Positions 18,029 through 25,779 of a stretch of DNA of 64,000 nucleotides are shown here, in pieces. Source of the stretch: Paracoccaceae bacterium (GTDB taxonomy: Bacteria; Pseudomonadota; Alphaproteobacteria; Rhodobacterales; Rhodobacteraceae); contig JALSJM010000005.1 of assembly GCA_026989355.1 (NCBI GenBank), positions 248,001-312,000 on the forward strand, read 5' to 3'. Under the pieces are notes generated by a model that was not told the origin of the DNA, did not search any database, and saw only the letters and a list, made by a program, of their open reading frames with translations. The position numbers and the translations under genes are program-made. The first letter of the stretch is position 1. Each line of letters starts with the position of its first letter.

Positions 18029-18976
18029 TCAGGCAGACCAATCGAAGAAATCGGGGCCGGCCAGAGCCCTGAGGCGTTCGGCAAGAGCGCGGCCGATCGC
18101 TGCGGCGTCTTCCAGAGGGCCGTGCTCTTCGCCGGCGTGGGCCTCGCTGCCGTCGGGGCGCAGGATCTCGCCCCGCAGGTGCAGGTGATCCTCGTGCAGC
18201 ACCGCAAGCCCGGCGATCGGGGTTTCGCAGGAGCCTTCGAGCGTGGCAAGAAAGGCGCGCTCGGCCGTCAGGCGGTATCCGGTTTCGCCATCGTGGATGG
18301 CCTCCAGCATGGCCGCCACGCCCACATCATCCGCACGCCGCTCGATCCCGATCGCGCCCTGGGCCACGGCGGGCAGCATGTCTTCCGGGGAAATCGCGGT
18401 ACGCGGCACATCGTCATAGCCAAGGCGGTTCAGCCCGGCCATGGCCAGAAAGGTGCAATCGGCCACGCCCTGTTCCAGCTTCTTCAGGCGGGTCTGCACG
18501 TTGCCGCGAAACTCGGCCACCTGCAGATCCGGCCGCCGATGCAGGATCTGGGCACGCCGGCGCAGACTTGACGTACCCACCACCGCCCCCGGCATCAGTT
18601 CGGTCAGCCGCGCAACCCGGGACGAAATGAAGGCATCGCGCACATCCTCGCGCGGCAGGAAGCAATCAAGCACCAGCCCCTCGGGCTGCTGCACCGGCAT
18701 GTCCTTCATCGAATGCACGGCGATATCGATTGCCTTCGAAAGCAGATCTTCCTCGATCTCCTTCGTGAACAGCCCCTTGCCGCCGATCGCCTTCAGGGGG
18801 CGATCCTGCACCCGATCGCCGGTGGTGGTGATCACCACGATCTCAAAGGCGGTCTCGGGCAGATCGAAGGCCTGCATCAGACGCCCGCGGGTTTCACGGG
18901 CCTGCGCCAACGCCAGAGGAGAACCGCGGGTGCCGATGCGAAGCGGCGAGGCCGGAGAAGGAAGCTGCTGTTTCAT
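18029..18976 (-). CDS. hemC: hydroxymethylbilane synthase (porphobilinogen deaminase)
   Basis: HemC polymerises four porphobilinogens into the linear tetrapyrrole hydroxymethylbilane. The 315-residue length is typical. Motifs include LRIGTRGSPLALAQA at the N-terminus, TTTGDRVQDRPL, GGKGLFTKEIE, AVHSMKDMP, VGTSSLRRRAQI, and the dipyrromethane-cofactor Cys in EGSCETPIAGLA. The start at 18976 (MKQQLPSP) is preferred over an in-frame upstream ATG because it gives the family length and directly follows a promoter-like sequence. No Shine-Dalgarno is present before this ATG (GGCCCCC), and the distance to the -10 suggests a leaderless mRNA. It is divergent from hemE. Confidence 0.96.
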   Translation of the reverse strand: MKQQLPSPASPLRIGTRGSPLALAQARETRGRLMQAFDLPETAFEIVVITTTGDRVQDRPLKAIGGKGLFTKEIEEDLLSKAIDIAVHSMKDMPVQQPEGLVLDCFLPREDVRDAFISSRVARLTELMPGAVVGTSSLRRRAQILHRRPDLQVAEFRGNVQTRLKKLEQGVADCTFLAMAGLNRLGYDDVPRTAISPEDMLPAVAQGAIGIERRADDVGVAAMLEAIHDGETGYRLTAERAFLATLEGSCETPIAGLAVLHEDHLHLRGEILRPDGSEAHAGEEHGPLEDAAAIGRALAERLRALAGPDFFDWSA

Positions 18977-18983
18977 GGGGGCC

Positions 18984-19012
18984 TTGATAGACGCGGCAAA
19001 ACCGCCTGACAA
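18984..19012 (-). promoter_or_regulatory. hemC promoter candidate
   Basis: On the minus strand TTGTCA (19012-19007), a 17-base spacer and TATCAA (18989-18984) form a good sigma-70-type promoter. Its expected transcription start falls at or within a base or two of the hemC ATG (18976), implying little or no 5' leader. Confidence 0.55.
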
Positions 19013-19034
19013 CGCCAAAGAGCAGGGGCAGCGC

Positions 19035-19063
19035 TTGACATTGGCCCGTGCTCGGGGGAACTG
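19035..19063 (+). promoter_or_regulatory. hemE promoter candidate
   Basis: A perfect -35 TTGACA is at 19035-19040, about 50 bases before the hemE ATG. At 17 bases spacing the -10 position reads GAACTG, which is poor, so an activator or an alternative -10 would be needed. Offered only because of the exact -35. Confidence 0.3.
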
Positions 19064-19089
19064 CGGAACAGGCAAGGGAAAGGAATGTC

Positions 19090-20124
19090 ATGACCAGGGG
19101 CAAGAAATTGCTGCGAGTGCTGGCCGGCGAGGCCATGGATGTGCCGCCGGTATGGGTGATGCGTCAGGCCGGGCGCTATCTGCCCGAATACCGCGCCACG
19201 CGCGAGAAGGCCGGCGATTTCCTTTCCCTGTGCTATACACCCGAACTTGCGGCCGAGGTCACGCTTCAGCCGATCCGCCGCTTCGGCTTCGATGCGGCGA
19301 TCCTTTTCGCTGATATCCTGCTTGTTCCCCAGGCACTTGGCGCCGATCTGTGGTTCGTTACCGGGGAAGGCCCGCGCCTTTCCACCGTCACCACACCGGC
19401 CGATCTGGCGGCACTGAAGCCGGCAGAGGCGATTCACGAAACCCTTGCCCCGGTTTATGAAACAGTGCGGATCCTGGCACGGGAACTGCCCGGTGAAACC
19501 GCACTGATCGGTTTCGCCGGGGCGCCCTGGACGGTGGCCACCTACATGATCGCCGGGCGCGGCACGCCCGATCAGGGGCCGGCACACCGGCTGAAAGAAG
19601 AAGACCGCCCCACTTTCGAAGCCCTGCTGGCGCTGATTACCGAGGCCACCATCGAATATCTCTCCTGCCAGATCGCGGCAGGTGCCGAAGTGGTGAAGCT
19701 GTTCGACAGTTGGGCCGGTTCGCTTGAAGGCGCCGATTTCACCGCCTATACCCTGAAACCGGCGGCAAGGATCATCGCCGCGCTGAAGGCCCGCCACCCC
19801 GGCATTCCGGTGATCGCCTTTCCGCGCGAGGCCGGCAAGAACTATGTGGGCTTCGCCCGCAACACGGGGGCCGATTGCGTGGCGCTTGACAATTCAGTGG
19901 ATGCCGCATGGGCTGCGGCGCATGTGCAGAAGGATGGCTGCGTGCAGGGCAATCTTGCCCCCGTCCACATGGTAACGGGCGGGCAGGCCCTGATCGATGA
20001 AACCCGCCGCATCCGCGATGCCTTTTCGGGCGGTCCGCATGTTTTCAATCTCGGCCACGGCATCACGCCCGATGCCGACCCCGACAACGTGCAGCTGATG
20101 CTCGATACCCTGCGCAACGGCTGA
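19090..20124 (+). CDS. hemE: uroporphyrinogen decarboxylase
   Basis: HemE removes four carboxyl groups from uroporphyrinogen III to give coproporphyrinogen III, a shared step of haem and (bacterio)chlorophyll synthesis. The 344-residue protein has the hallmark [17 protein letters not shown] near the N-terminus, [18 protein letters not shown], the [13 protein letters not shown] segment and the C-terminal [17 protein letters not shown] eight bases upstream supports the ATG at 19090 rather than an upstream in-frame start. It is divergent from hemC, an arrangement common in Rhodobacterales. Confidence 0.97.
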   Translation: MTRGKKLLRVLAGEAMDVPPVWVMRQAGRYLPEYRATREKAGDFLSLCYTPELAAEVTLQPIRRFGFDAAILFADILLVPQALGADLWFVTGEGPRLSTVTTPADLAALKPAEAIHETLAPVYETVRILARELPGETALIGFAGAPWTVATYMIAGRGTPDQGPAHRLKEEDRPTFEALLALITEATIEYLSCQIAAGAEVVKLFDSWAGSLEGADFTAYTLKPAARIIAALKARHPGIPVIAFPREAGKNYVGFARNTGADCVALDNSVDAAWAAAHVQKDGCVQGNLAPVHMVTGGQALIDETRRIRDAFSGGPHVFNLGHGITPDADPDNVQLMLDTLRNG

Positions 20125-20314
20125 AGCGGCCAGGCCGGAATCTGCTCCTGGCGATCCGCGCCTGTTCCCGACCCGGACGGATCCTTGCCCTGCCAACCGG
20201 ATCTGCCGGCCGGAGGCAACCCTGGCGCACCCGGCAAACCGGACACCCGGAGCCCCGCCGCCGTGGGCAGGCATCCCCGGTGCGGCCTCTTGCCCGGACA
20301 GGATGGCCGTCGGA

Positions 20315-20956
20315 TCAGCCGGCCAGGCTCAGCGCGGGCTGCGCAGCAAACACATCATGACGGATGCCCGAGAAGGCCCGGATACTGTCGATCCGCGCCT
20401 GCGAACAATCCATCAGCGCCGCCAGCGCCGTGACCTTGCCCATCGGCTTGGGGCTGCCCAGATAACCATGGGGCGCATTGCCCGAGCGTTTCAGAACCCG
20501 GTCCATCACCGGATCGATCACCGCCACCGCATCCTTGATTCCGGCTTTCAGGCCGTATTCGAAAGCACCGATCATCACCTCGCTCGTGACATAGGAAATC
20601 GAACGCGGATGCTTGCCGCGGGTCAGCTTCTTCGTATCGACGCAAAAGCGCGTGGCCTCCCACACCCGGCTGCTGCGGATCGGCGGCTCGCCATCGAGCA
20701 GACAGGAAAACACATCCGAAAGCATATGCGGCCCGGTCGTCTGCAACAGGCGCATGCAGCCTACCACATCACCGTCTTCGTCCACGCTGATCACATGGGC
20801 GGGATCAAGATCGTCAAACTGGTCGATCTCGCGACCGTCCACCACATTTACCTCCCAGCCCAGGCGGCCCTCGAAAACCCGGGCGCGCAACTGGAACATG
20901 GCATCAAGCAGTTCCGGATATTCATGCTTGTTCAGTGAATCGACGATAATGATCAT
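20315..20956 (-). CDS. luxI: LuxI-type acyl-homoserine-lactone synthase
   Basis: A 213-residue autoinducer synthase that makes an N-acyl-homoserine lactone from S-adenosylmethionine and an acyl carrier. All family-invariant residues are present at nearly canonical positions: Arg24, Phe28, Trp34, Asp45, Asp48, Arg69, Phe83, Glu100, Arg103 (segments FQLRARVFEGRLGW, EIDQFDDLDP, GCMRLL, WEATRFCVD). The start at 20956 has AGGGG about eight bases upstream; an ATG ten codons earlier is less likely. The acyl chain cannot be predicted. It is the last of three minus-strand genes (luxR-type, luxR-type, luxI), and a perfect 16-base palindrome lies 58 bases before its ATG. Confidence 0.95.
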   Translation of the reverse strand: MIIIVDSLNKHEYPELLDAMFQLRARVFEGRLGWEVNVVDGREIDQFDDLDPAHVISVDEDGDVVGCMRLLQTTGPHMLSDVFSCLLDGEPPIRSSRVWEATRFCVDTKKLTRGKHPRSISYVTSEVMIGAFEYGLKAGIKDAVAVIDPVMDRVLKRSGNAPHGYLGSPKPMGKVTALAALMDCSQARIDSIRAFSGIRHDVFAAQPALSLAG

Positions 20957-21009
20957 GACTTTTCCCCTTTTGTTTCTGAGAAACACCTTCAGGGAAAACT
21001 TTGTTAACT

Positions 21010-21029
21010 ACTATACGGGTATTCCCGTA
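21010..21029 (-). promoter_or_regulatory. palindromic operator (lux-box candidate) and -10 upstream of luxI
   Basis: TACGGG-TATT-CCCGTA (21014-21029) is a perfect inverted repeat in the luxR-luxI gap. On the minus strand it runs directly into TATAGT (21015-21010), a good -10 with no clear -35 at the right distance. The sequence differs from the classical Vibrio lux box. Its position suggests binding by one of the adjacent LuxR proteins (inference). Confidence 0.5.
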
Positions 21030-21076
21030 AAATGCCCGCAATAGGCGATTTTTTCCATTCCCGGTAGATCGGAATT

Positions 21077-21778
21077 CTATTTCGGGTAGATCAACCCAAG
21101 GCCGATCGCACGCCCGACCGCCTGTACTGTGGTGAGAGCGCCAAGCTTCTCGCGCGCGCTGCGCAGATGCACCTCGACGGTGCGGTTCGAAATCAGCAGG
21201 ATATCACCGATATCCTGCATTGTCTTGCCCGCGGCCACCCATTGCAGCACCTCGCGTTCACGCGCTGAAAGCTTCGGCCGGCGCAACGCCCGCGAGATCA
21301 CATCCGAACGCATCACCGCATCGTGCATGTGCACGGCCGCCATCTGCAGTTCGCCGATGATCTCGGGGATGAGCCTTTCCCATTCGGCATCGGAACAATC
21401 CCGTGTTACGCTCAGCAGCCCCCGATCGCCATAGGGGCCGCGGATCGGAATGGTGATCCCCTTGCGCGGTACCCCGAAATCATGCGCGGCGAAAAAGACC
21501 GCCCTGAAGCGTTCGTCCTGTTCGAAGCGCGACCAGTCCACCGGCGCGATGCTGAGCGCGGCCTTGTGAATGGTGGGGTCTATACGGTGCAGGTTGCGGC
21601 GCATGTAATGCATCTTCCACGCATCGGGGTAATTCGCATATCCCTGCACGGCACCGGTAACGGGATTGGTTGTGGCATAGGAACCGCAGTCCAGCTCCAG
21701 CCGGTCGCAGAGCTGATCCAGAAACAGAAGGCAGTGATCCGGACTGCTTTCGACCGTGCTCAGATCGATGATGTCCAT
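21077..21778 (-). CDS. LuxR-family autoinducer-responsive regulator 1
   Basis: A 233-residue full-length LuxR regulator. The N-terminal autoinducer-binding domain has the conserved ligand residues Trp54, Tyr58, Asp67-Pro68 and Trp82, plus the GITIPIRGPYGDRG loop. The C-terminal helix-turn-helix spans about residues 170-230 (LSAREREVLQWVAAGKTMQDI, then NRTVEVHLRSAREKLG). The ATG at 21778 has GGAG eight bases upstream. It lies directly upstream of luxI on the same strand, so it is the likely cognate receptor. It can bind the palindrome at 21014-21029 only by inference. Confidence 0.93.
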   Translation of the reverse strand: MDIIDLSTVESSPDHCLLFLDQLCDRLELDCGSYATTNPVTGAVQGYANYPDAWKMHYMRRNLHRIDPTIHKAALSIAPVDWSRFEQDERFRAVFFAAHDFGVPRKGITIPIRGPYGDRGLLSVTRDCSDAEWERLIPEIIGELQMAAVHMHDAVMRSDVISRALRRPKLSAREREVLQWVAAGKTMQDIGDILLISNRTVEVHLRSAREKLGALTTVQAVGRAIGLGLIYPK

Positions 21779-21862
21779 TGCCGTGCTCCCCGGCCGGTGT
21801 GGCCGTTCTGCACCCGCCAGCCGCATGCAGCCCGGCCGGGGGCATGGTTCCGGAGAGCGATG

Positions 21863-22483
21863 TTAAAGCAAGCCCTTGCGCGAAGCAATGGATGCCGCCT
21901 GCACCGCGGTTTTTGCGCCCATCTTCCTGACGGAACCCTTCAGCCTGGCCTTTACCGCGCTTTGCGAAATGCCCAGCGCATGGGCGATTTCCTTCTGCCG
22001 CATGCCGCTGGCCAGCAACCTGAGCGCATCAATCTGCGCCTGGGTCAGGGTGCCCTCGACATTCATCATGCTTTCATGGTCGGCCTGCAGTTCGCGATAC
22101 AGCCGCTGCATTTCGTCATCGGCAAATTCGCGATCCGACCGGGCAAAGAAGCCGATGCTGCGCACCGGATGATCCGTTTTGCCCGGAACGCAGGCAACCG
22201 CCCCGTATCTCAGCCCGTGTGCCGCATAGGATTTCAGCACATTGGCCGGATCGAGCGTTTCAAGCTCGCTCCAGCGGATGACGCCTTCGCTGTTGTAGGC
22301 CCACCGCATCAGCGGATCGTCCAGGGCCAGGCCACGGATCGTGTATTCCTCGATCCAGGCCGCCGGAAATGTGTTCAGTTCCTCTTCAGGCGCGTAAAAC
22401 CCGAGCCAGAGCGCGATATAACACCCGGCAGGTGCTATTTCAGAATACGTCTGCTCCCATTTCTTGATCAAGGTATTAGACAT
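21863..22483 (-). CDS. LuxR-family autoinducer-responsive regulator 2
   Basis: A 206-residue LuxR regulator with both domains. Ligand-pocket residues Trp43, Tyr47, Asp56-Pro57 and Trp71 are intact (FPAAWIEEYTIRGLALDDP). The DNA-binding domain covers about residues 143-203 (LTQAQIDALRLLASGMRQKEI, SQSAVKARLKGSVRKMG). It is more similar to the divergent truncated receptor than to regulator 1: the two share the pattern AW-Y-GL-L-DP-RW and the segment GFFAR. It lies upstream of regulator 1 on the same strand and starts 53 bases from the divergent gene. A second signal or a second tier of control is possible. Confidence 0.9.
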   Translation of the reverse strand: MSNTLIKKWEQTYSEIAPAGCYIALWLGFYAPEEELNTFPAAWIEEYTIRGLALDDPLMRWAYNSEGVIRWSELETLDPANVLKSYAAHGLRYGAVACVPGKTDHPVRSIGFFARSDREFADDEMQRLYRELQADHESMMNVEGTLTQAQIDALRLLASGMRQKEIAHALGISQSAVKARLKGSVRKMGAKTAVQAASIASRKGLL

Positions 22484-22535
22484 GGTCGCAATTCTTAACT
22501 AACTATTGTGTGACTCATCCGGGTATGGTCCTGAC

Positions 22536-23033
22536 ATGCGACAACCAAAACACATAAGCGATCTGTTGCAGCGAATGGTTGCATCCGACGATTGGCTCTT
22601 CGCTATAGGTGTTCGCATCCGCTTTAGCAATCCTGCATTGCTGTATCAAACCTATCCCGAGGCCTGGGTTGATTACTATGAGACGAACGGATTGCTGCTG
22701 AAGGACCCGACCATTCGCTGGGGAATGACCAACTGGGGCACCTGCGACTGGAGCGATCTGAAAGACAACGACCGGCACGGTGTTCTTGAAAAGGCCGCCG
22801 AATACGGCCTGAAACACGGCATCGCGGTTTCGGTTGGCGATGCCAAGGAGCGCACGCTCGGATTCTTCGCCCGCGAAAGCCGCCCCTTCACCCCGAAAGA
22901 ACGTGAGCGGGCCGCCGCCCTGGTGCAGGAACTGCACGAGGCAACCGAGGGGCTGACCAGCCTGCCCGATGAAAGGCTCGATGCCTATCGGGCAATCGCA
23001 GCAACGCTGAAGAGCATGCCGAAGGCAAAATAG
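22536..23033 (+). CDS. LuxR-type autoinducer-binding protein lacking the DNA-binding domain
   Basis: A 165-residue protein with a complete autoinducer-binding domain (Trp44, Tyr48, Asp57-Pro58, Trp72; TYPEAWVDYYETNGLLLKDP) and the GFFARESRPFT strand shared with regulator 2. After this it carries only EGLTSLPDERLDAYRAIAA, which aligns with the linker and first helix of the regulator 2 DNA-binding domain, then stops. The recognition helix is absent and is not found downstream in any frame. The ATG at 22536 has no strong ribosome binding site. It resembles the truncated TraR-like antagonist TrlR of Agrobacterium in design; acting as a ligand sponge or dominant-negative partner is inference. Confidence 0.85.
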   Translation: MRQPKHISDLLQRMVASDDWLFAIGVRIRFSNPALLYQTYPEAWVDYYETNGLLLKDPTIRWGMTNWGTCDWSDLKDNDRHGVLEKAAEYGLKHGIAVSVGDAKERTLGFFARESRPFTPKERERAAALVQELHEATEGLTSLPDERLDAYRAIAATLKSMPKAK

Positions 23034-23065
23034 CCGGTTGTAATACAACAGGAATTACAAACCGG
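23034..23065. terminator. hairpin after the truncated LuxR gene
   Basis: CCGGTTGTAAT (23034-23044) pairs with ATTACAAACCGG (23054-23065), one base bulged, immediately after the stop codon. A shorter perfect palindrome TTGTA-A-TACAA is nested at 23038-23048. It separates convergent genes (truncated receptor and nagA). No T-run follows, so terminator is the likely but not certain reading. Confidence 0.45.
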
Positions 23066-23131
23066 GAACAGGCCGGCCCGTGCTCTGCATGGCGGCGCAT
23101 CCCTCTGCCCGGCCGGCCGCTGGCTTGCCTG

Positions 23132-24313
23132 TCAGTCTCCGGCTTCGCCTTCGATCCTGCGGCCCTCCGCCCAGACCGCCAGAAGGTTCATGTGAGGGCC
23201 GAGATGCACGAAATCGGCACGCGTTCCGGGCTGCAGGGTGCCGTGCTCGGGGGCCGCACCGATGAAGCTGGCAGGGATCGCGGTCGCCATCGCAAGGGCC
23301 TGTTCACGCGGTGCGCCAACCTGCCGATCGATCACCGCAATCGCCTGGGGCATGTTAAGATCGGCCCCCGCGAGGGTGCCGTCCGCCAGCGTCAGCCGCC
23401 CCTCGCGCCGGTGGATTGTTCGTCCGTTCAGGACAAATTGTTTCAGATCGGTGCCGGCCACGGCCATGGCGTCGGTAACCAGAAACAGGGCGCCGGGCCC
23501 CGTCTTGGCGCGCAGTGCCGCGCGAATCGCTGCCGGATGCACATGAATGCCATCGGCTATCAGGCCCGCATGCACCGCGCCAAGATCAAGCGCCGCCCCC
23601 ACAAGCCCCGGCGCGCGGCTGGAAAGCTGGCTCATCGCATTGAACAGATGCGTTACACAACTGGCGCCGCTGGCCACGGCCTCGCGGCACTGATCATATT
23701 CCGCATCGGTATGGCCAAGCGAAACCAGCGCGCCCGCCGCAGCAAGCTCGGCGATCTGCCCGGGGCTGACCGATTCCGGCGCCACCGTCACCATCAGGCA
23801 GGGCAGCGCGGCGGCAGCCTTCATCAGCAGTTCCAGATCCTCGGCCTCCATCGGGCGGATCAGCGAAGGATCATGAGCCCCCTTGCGCGCAAGCGAAAGA
23901 TGCGGCCCTTCCAGATGCAGGCCGACAATACCCGGCACCCTTTCCTCGATCGCGGTCAGCACCGCCGCGATGGCTGCCTCCGTGCGCTCCCTCGTGTCGG
24001 TGATCAGCGTCGGCAAAAGTGCCGTCGTGCCCATTTTCGCATGCGCCCGGGCAATCCGGCAAAGGGTGTCCACGCTCTGGTCATCGTTGAGCATCACACC
24101 GCCGCCGCCATTGACCTGAAGATCGACAAACCCCGGCGCGATCACCCCTCCGGGAAGCGTTACCACGCGGCTGCCGGCGGGTATCCCGTCTTCGGGGACG
24201 ATATCACGAATGCGGCCGTCTTCGACCAGCAGCGCCCCCGTTTCCCGAAACGCGTGGCCATCAAATATTTCCGCCCCGGCATAGGCCGTCAGGGCACTGT
24301 TCGGACTGGTCAT
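23132..24313 (-). CDS. nagA: N-acetylglucosamine-6-phosphate deacetylase
   Basis: NagA deacetylates GlcNAc-6-phosphate to glucosamine-6-phosphate in amino-sugar catabolism and cell-wall recycling. The 393-residue amidohydrolase has the family motifs: APGFVDLQVNGGGGV, the metal-binding GLHLEGPHLS, the His in SLGHTDAEYD, THLFNAMS, ADGIHVHPAA and the catalytic Asp in LVTDAMAVAG. The start at 24313 has AGAGGA six bases upstream; longer in-frame extensions are unsupported. It is not next to nagB or a PTS, so the gene may serve peptidoglycan recycling or an unlinked transporter. Confidence 0.95.
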   Translation of the reverse strand: MTSPNSALTAYAGAEIFDGHAFRETGALLVEDGRIRDIVPEDGIPAGSRVVTLPGGVIAPGFVDLQVNGGGGVMLNDDQSVDTLCRIARAHAKMGTTALLPTLITDTRERTEAAIAAVLTAIEERVPGIVGLHLEGPHLSLARKGAHDPSLIRPMEAEDLELLMKAAAALPCLMVTVAPESVSPGQIAELAAAGALVSLGHTDAEYDQCREAVASGASCVTHLFNAMSQLSSRAPGLVGAALDLGAVHAGLIADGIHVHPAAIRAALRAKTGPGALFLVTDAMAVAGTDLKQFVLNGRTIHRREGRLTLADGTLAGADLNMPQAIAVIDRQVGAPREQALAMATAIPASFIGAAPEHGTLQPGTRADFVHLGPHMNLLAVWAEGRRIEGEAGD

Positions 24314-24437
24314 TGCATTCCTCTCACCGCTTTTCCGCTCCTTTCCGGCATTCCCTGCCCGGCAACCGGCAGGGCACACTGCTGCACCGGGCCGGAATGG
24401 CTGCCGCATGTGCGCCATGCGCCCGGGCATCATATGA

Positions 24438-24641
24438 AGCCCCCCGGATTTCACAACACGTGATCTGATCACGAACCGGACCGCAGGCAGGCCGACGCCC
24501 CCCGATGCGCGCCTGCTGAAGAACGCCGGCATCGCCTTCATCGAGGACAACGAGAAGCTGATCGTCGATAACGTGATCGCCGGGCAGTTCGCCCATCCGG
24601 TGGCTGCGGCAGCCGGGCTGGCCGAACTTCCCGCCTCTTGA
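24438..24641 (+). pseudogene. 3' remnant of an unidentified gene
   Basis: In the 417-base gap between nagA and deoC, one plus-strand frame is open from an upstream TGA (24435) to a TGA at 24641 and reads like real protein: DLITNRTAGRP near the start, then LLKNAGIAFIEDNEKLIVDN and VIAGQFAHPVAAAAGL. It has no ATG, GTG or TTG before the conserved-looking part and no ribosome binding site, so it is probably the C-terminal remnant of a deleted gene. I do not recognise the family. The rest of the gap (24314-24437 and 24642-24731) shows only the nagA and deoC leaders. Confidence 0.35.
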
Positions 24642-24731
24642 CCTTCGCCCCCCGGCTGCCTACCCCGAAGAAACCCGGTGGCGCCGGATGCGCGCCCCCA
24701 ACTCATCCGCAACCAGCGCCAGGGAGGCCAG

Positions 24732-25775
24732 ATGCCCAGCTCCATTACCACCAGCCACGGAACCGGTCGTCCGCCGGATGCCCGCTCGGGCAGCCCCGCG
24801 CATGACGATCGGCTGCCGCAGGTGCACCTGCCGCGCAACGAAGGCCTGCCGCTTGATCTTGACTGGGTCATGCGGGCCGAAGCCAATACCTCGGCGATCG
24901 CACGTCGGGTGGCGGCATTGCCGGGGCGGAGGTCGCTCAAGAAGGTGCATCAGGCGGCCTGGCTGCTGCGCGCGATCACGCTGATCGACCTGACCACCCT
25001 TTCAGGAGACGATACCCCGGATCGCGTGCGCCGGCTGTGTGCGAAGGCGCGCCAGCCGCTGCGCCACGATCTGCTGCGCGCCCTGGGCATGGAAGGCACC
25101 CGGATCACCACCGGTGCGGTCTGCGTCTATCACGAGATGGTTCCGACAGCCGTAGAAGCGCTGCGGGGTTCCGGCATTCCGGTAGCCGCCGTCTCTACCG
25201 GCTTTCCGGCGGGGCTTTCGCCCTGTCACCTGAGGGTGGCCGAGATCGGCGAAAGCGTGAAGGCCGGGGCGCGCGAGATCGACATCGTGATTTCACGCCG
25301 CCATGTGCTGACCGGCAACTGGCAGGCGCTTTACGACGAACTGCGCGAATTCCGCGCGGCCTGCAGCGATGCGCACATGAAGGCGATCCTCGCCACGGGC
25401 GAGCTTGGCTCCTTGCGCAACGTGGCGCGCGCCTCGCTGGTGGCGATGATGGCGGGTGCGGATTTCATCAAGACATCCACCGGAAAGGAAGCCGTGAATG
25501 CCACCCTGCCGGTTTCGCTGGTGATGCTGCGCGCGATCCGCGACTACGAGGCACGCACCGGTTTCAAGGTGGGTTACAAGCCGGCCGGCGGCATCTCGAA
25601 GGCGAAGGATGCGCTGACCTACCTGACCCTGGTGAAAGAAGAAGTTGGCAACCGCTGGCTTGCGCCCGATCTCTTCCGCTTCGGCGCCAGTTCGCTTCTG
25701 GGAGACATCGAGCGCCAGCTCGAACATCACGTAACCGGCGCCTATTCTGCCTCCTGGCGTCATGCGATCGGGTAA
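24732..25775 (+). CDS. deoC: deoxyribose-phosphate aldolase
   Basis: DeoC cleaves 2-deoxyribose-5-phosphate to glyceraldehyde-3-phosphate and acetaldehyde in deoxynucleoside catabolism. The 347-residue protein carries the active-site lysine in ADFIKTSTGK (Lys247), the second lysine in GYKPAGGI (Lys283) and the Asp in LIDLTTLSGDDT. It has an N-terminal extension of about 40 residues compared with short bacterial DeoC, as in the longer subclass. AGGGAGG upstream fixes the ATG at 24732. The next gene, an ALDH16-type dehydrogenase, starts four bases after the stop, and acetaldehyde is a plausible link between the two. Confidence 0.95.
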   Translation: MPSSITTSHGTGRPPDARSGSPAHDDRLPQVHLPRNEGLPLDLDWVMRAEANTSAIARRVAALPGRRSLKKVHQAAWLLRAITLIDLTTLSGDDTPDRVRRLCAKARQPLRHDLLRALGMEGTRITTGAVCVYHEMVPTAVEALRGSGIPVAAVSTGFPAGLSPCHLRVAEIGESVKAGAREIDIVISRRHVLTGNWQALYDELREFRAACSDAHMKAILATGELGSLRNVARASLVAMMAGADFIKTSTGKEAVNATLPVSLVMLRAIRDYEARTGFKVGYKPAGGISKAKDALTYLTLVKEEVGNRWLAPDLFRFGASSLLGDIERQLEHHVTGAYSASWRHAIG

Positions 25776-25779
25776 GACA

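Noticed and set aside
22506-22535. TTG start ten codons upstream for the truncated LuxR gene
   Set aside because: No ribosome binding site; the ATG at 22536 aligns with the start of the homologous regulator.
23034-23131. Frameshifted remainder of the DNA-binding domain after the truncated LuxR gene
   Set aside because: No frame downstream encodes a helix-turn-helix; the sequence is a hairpin followed by the nagA end.
24314-24940. N-terminal extension of nagA to about 602 residues
   Set aside because: It reads through non-coding DNA and the antisense of deoC; the ATG at 24313 has a ribosome binding site and gives the family length.
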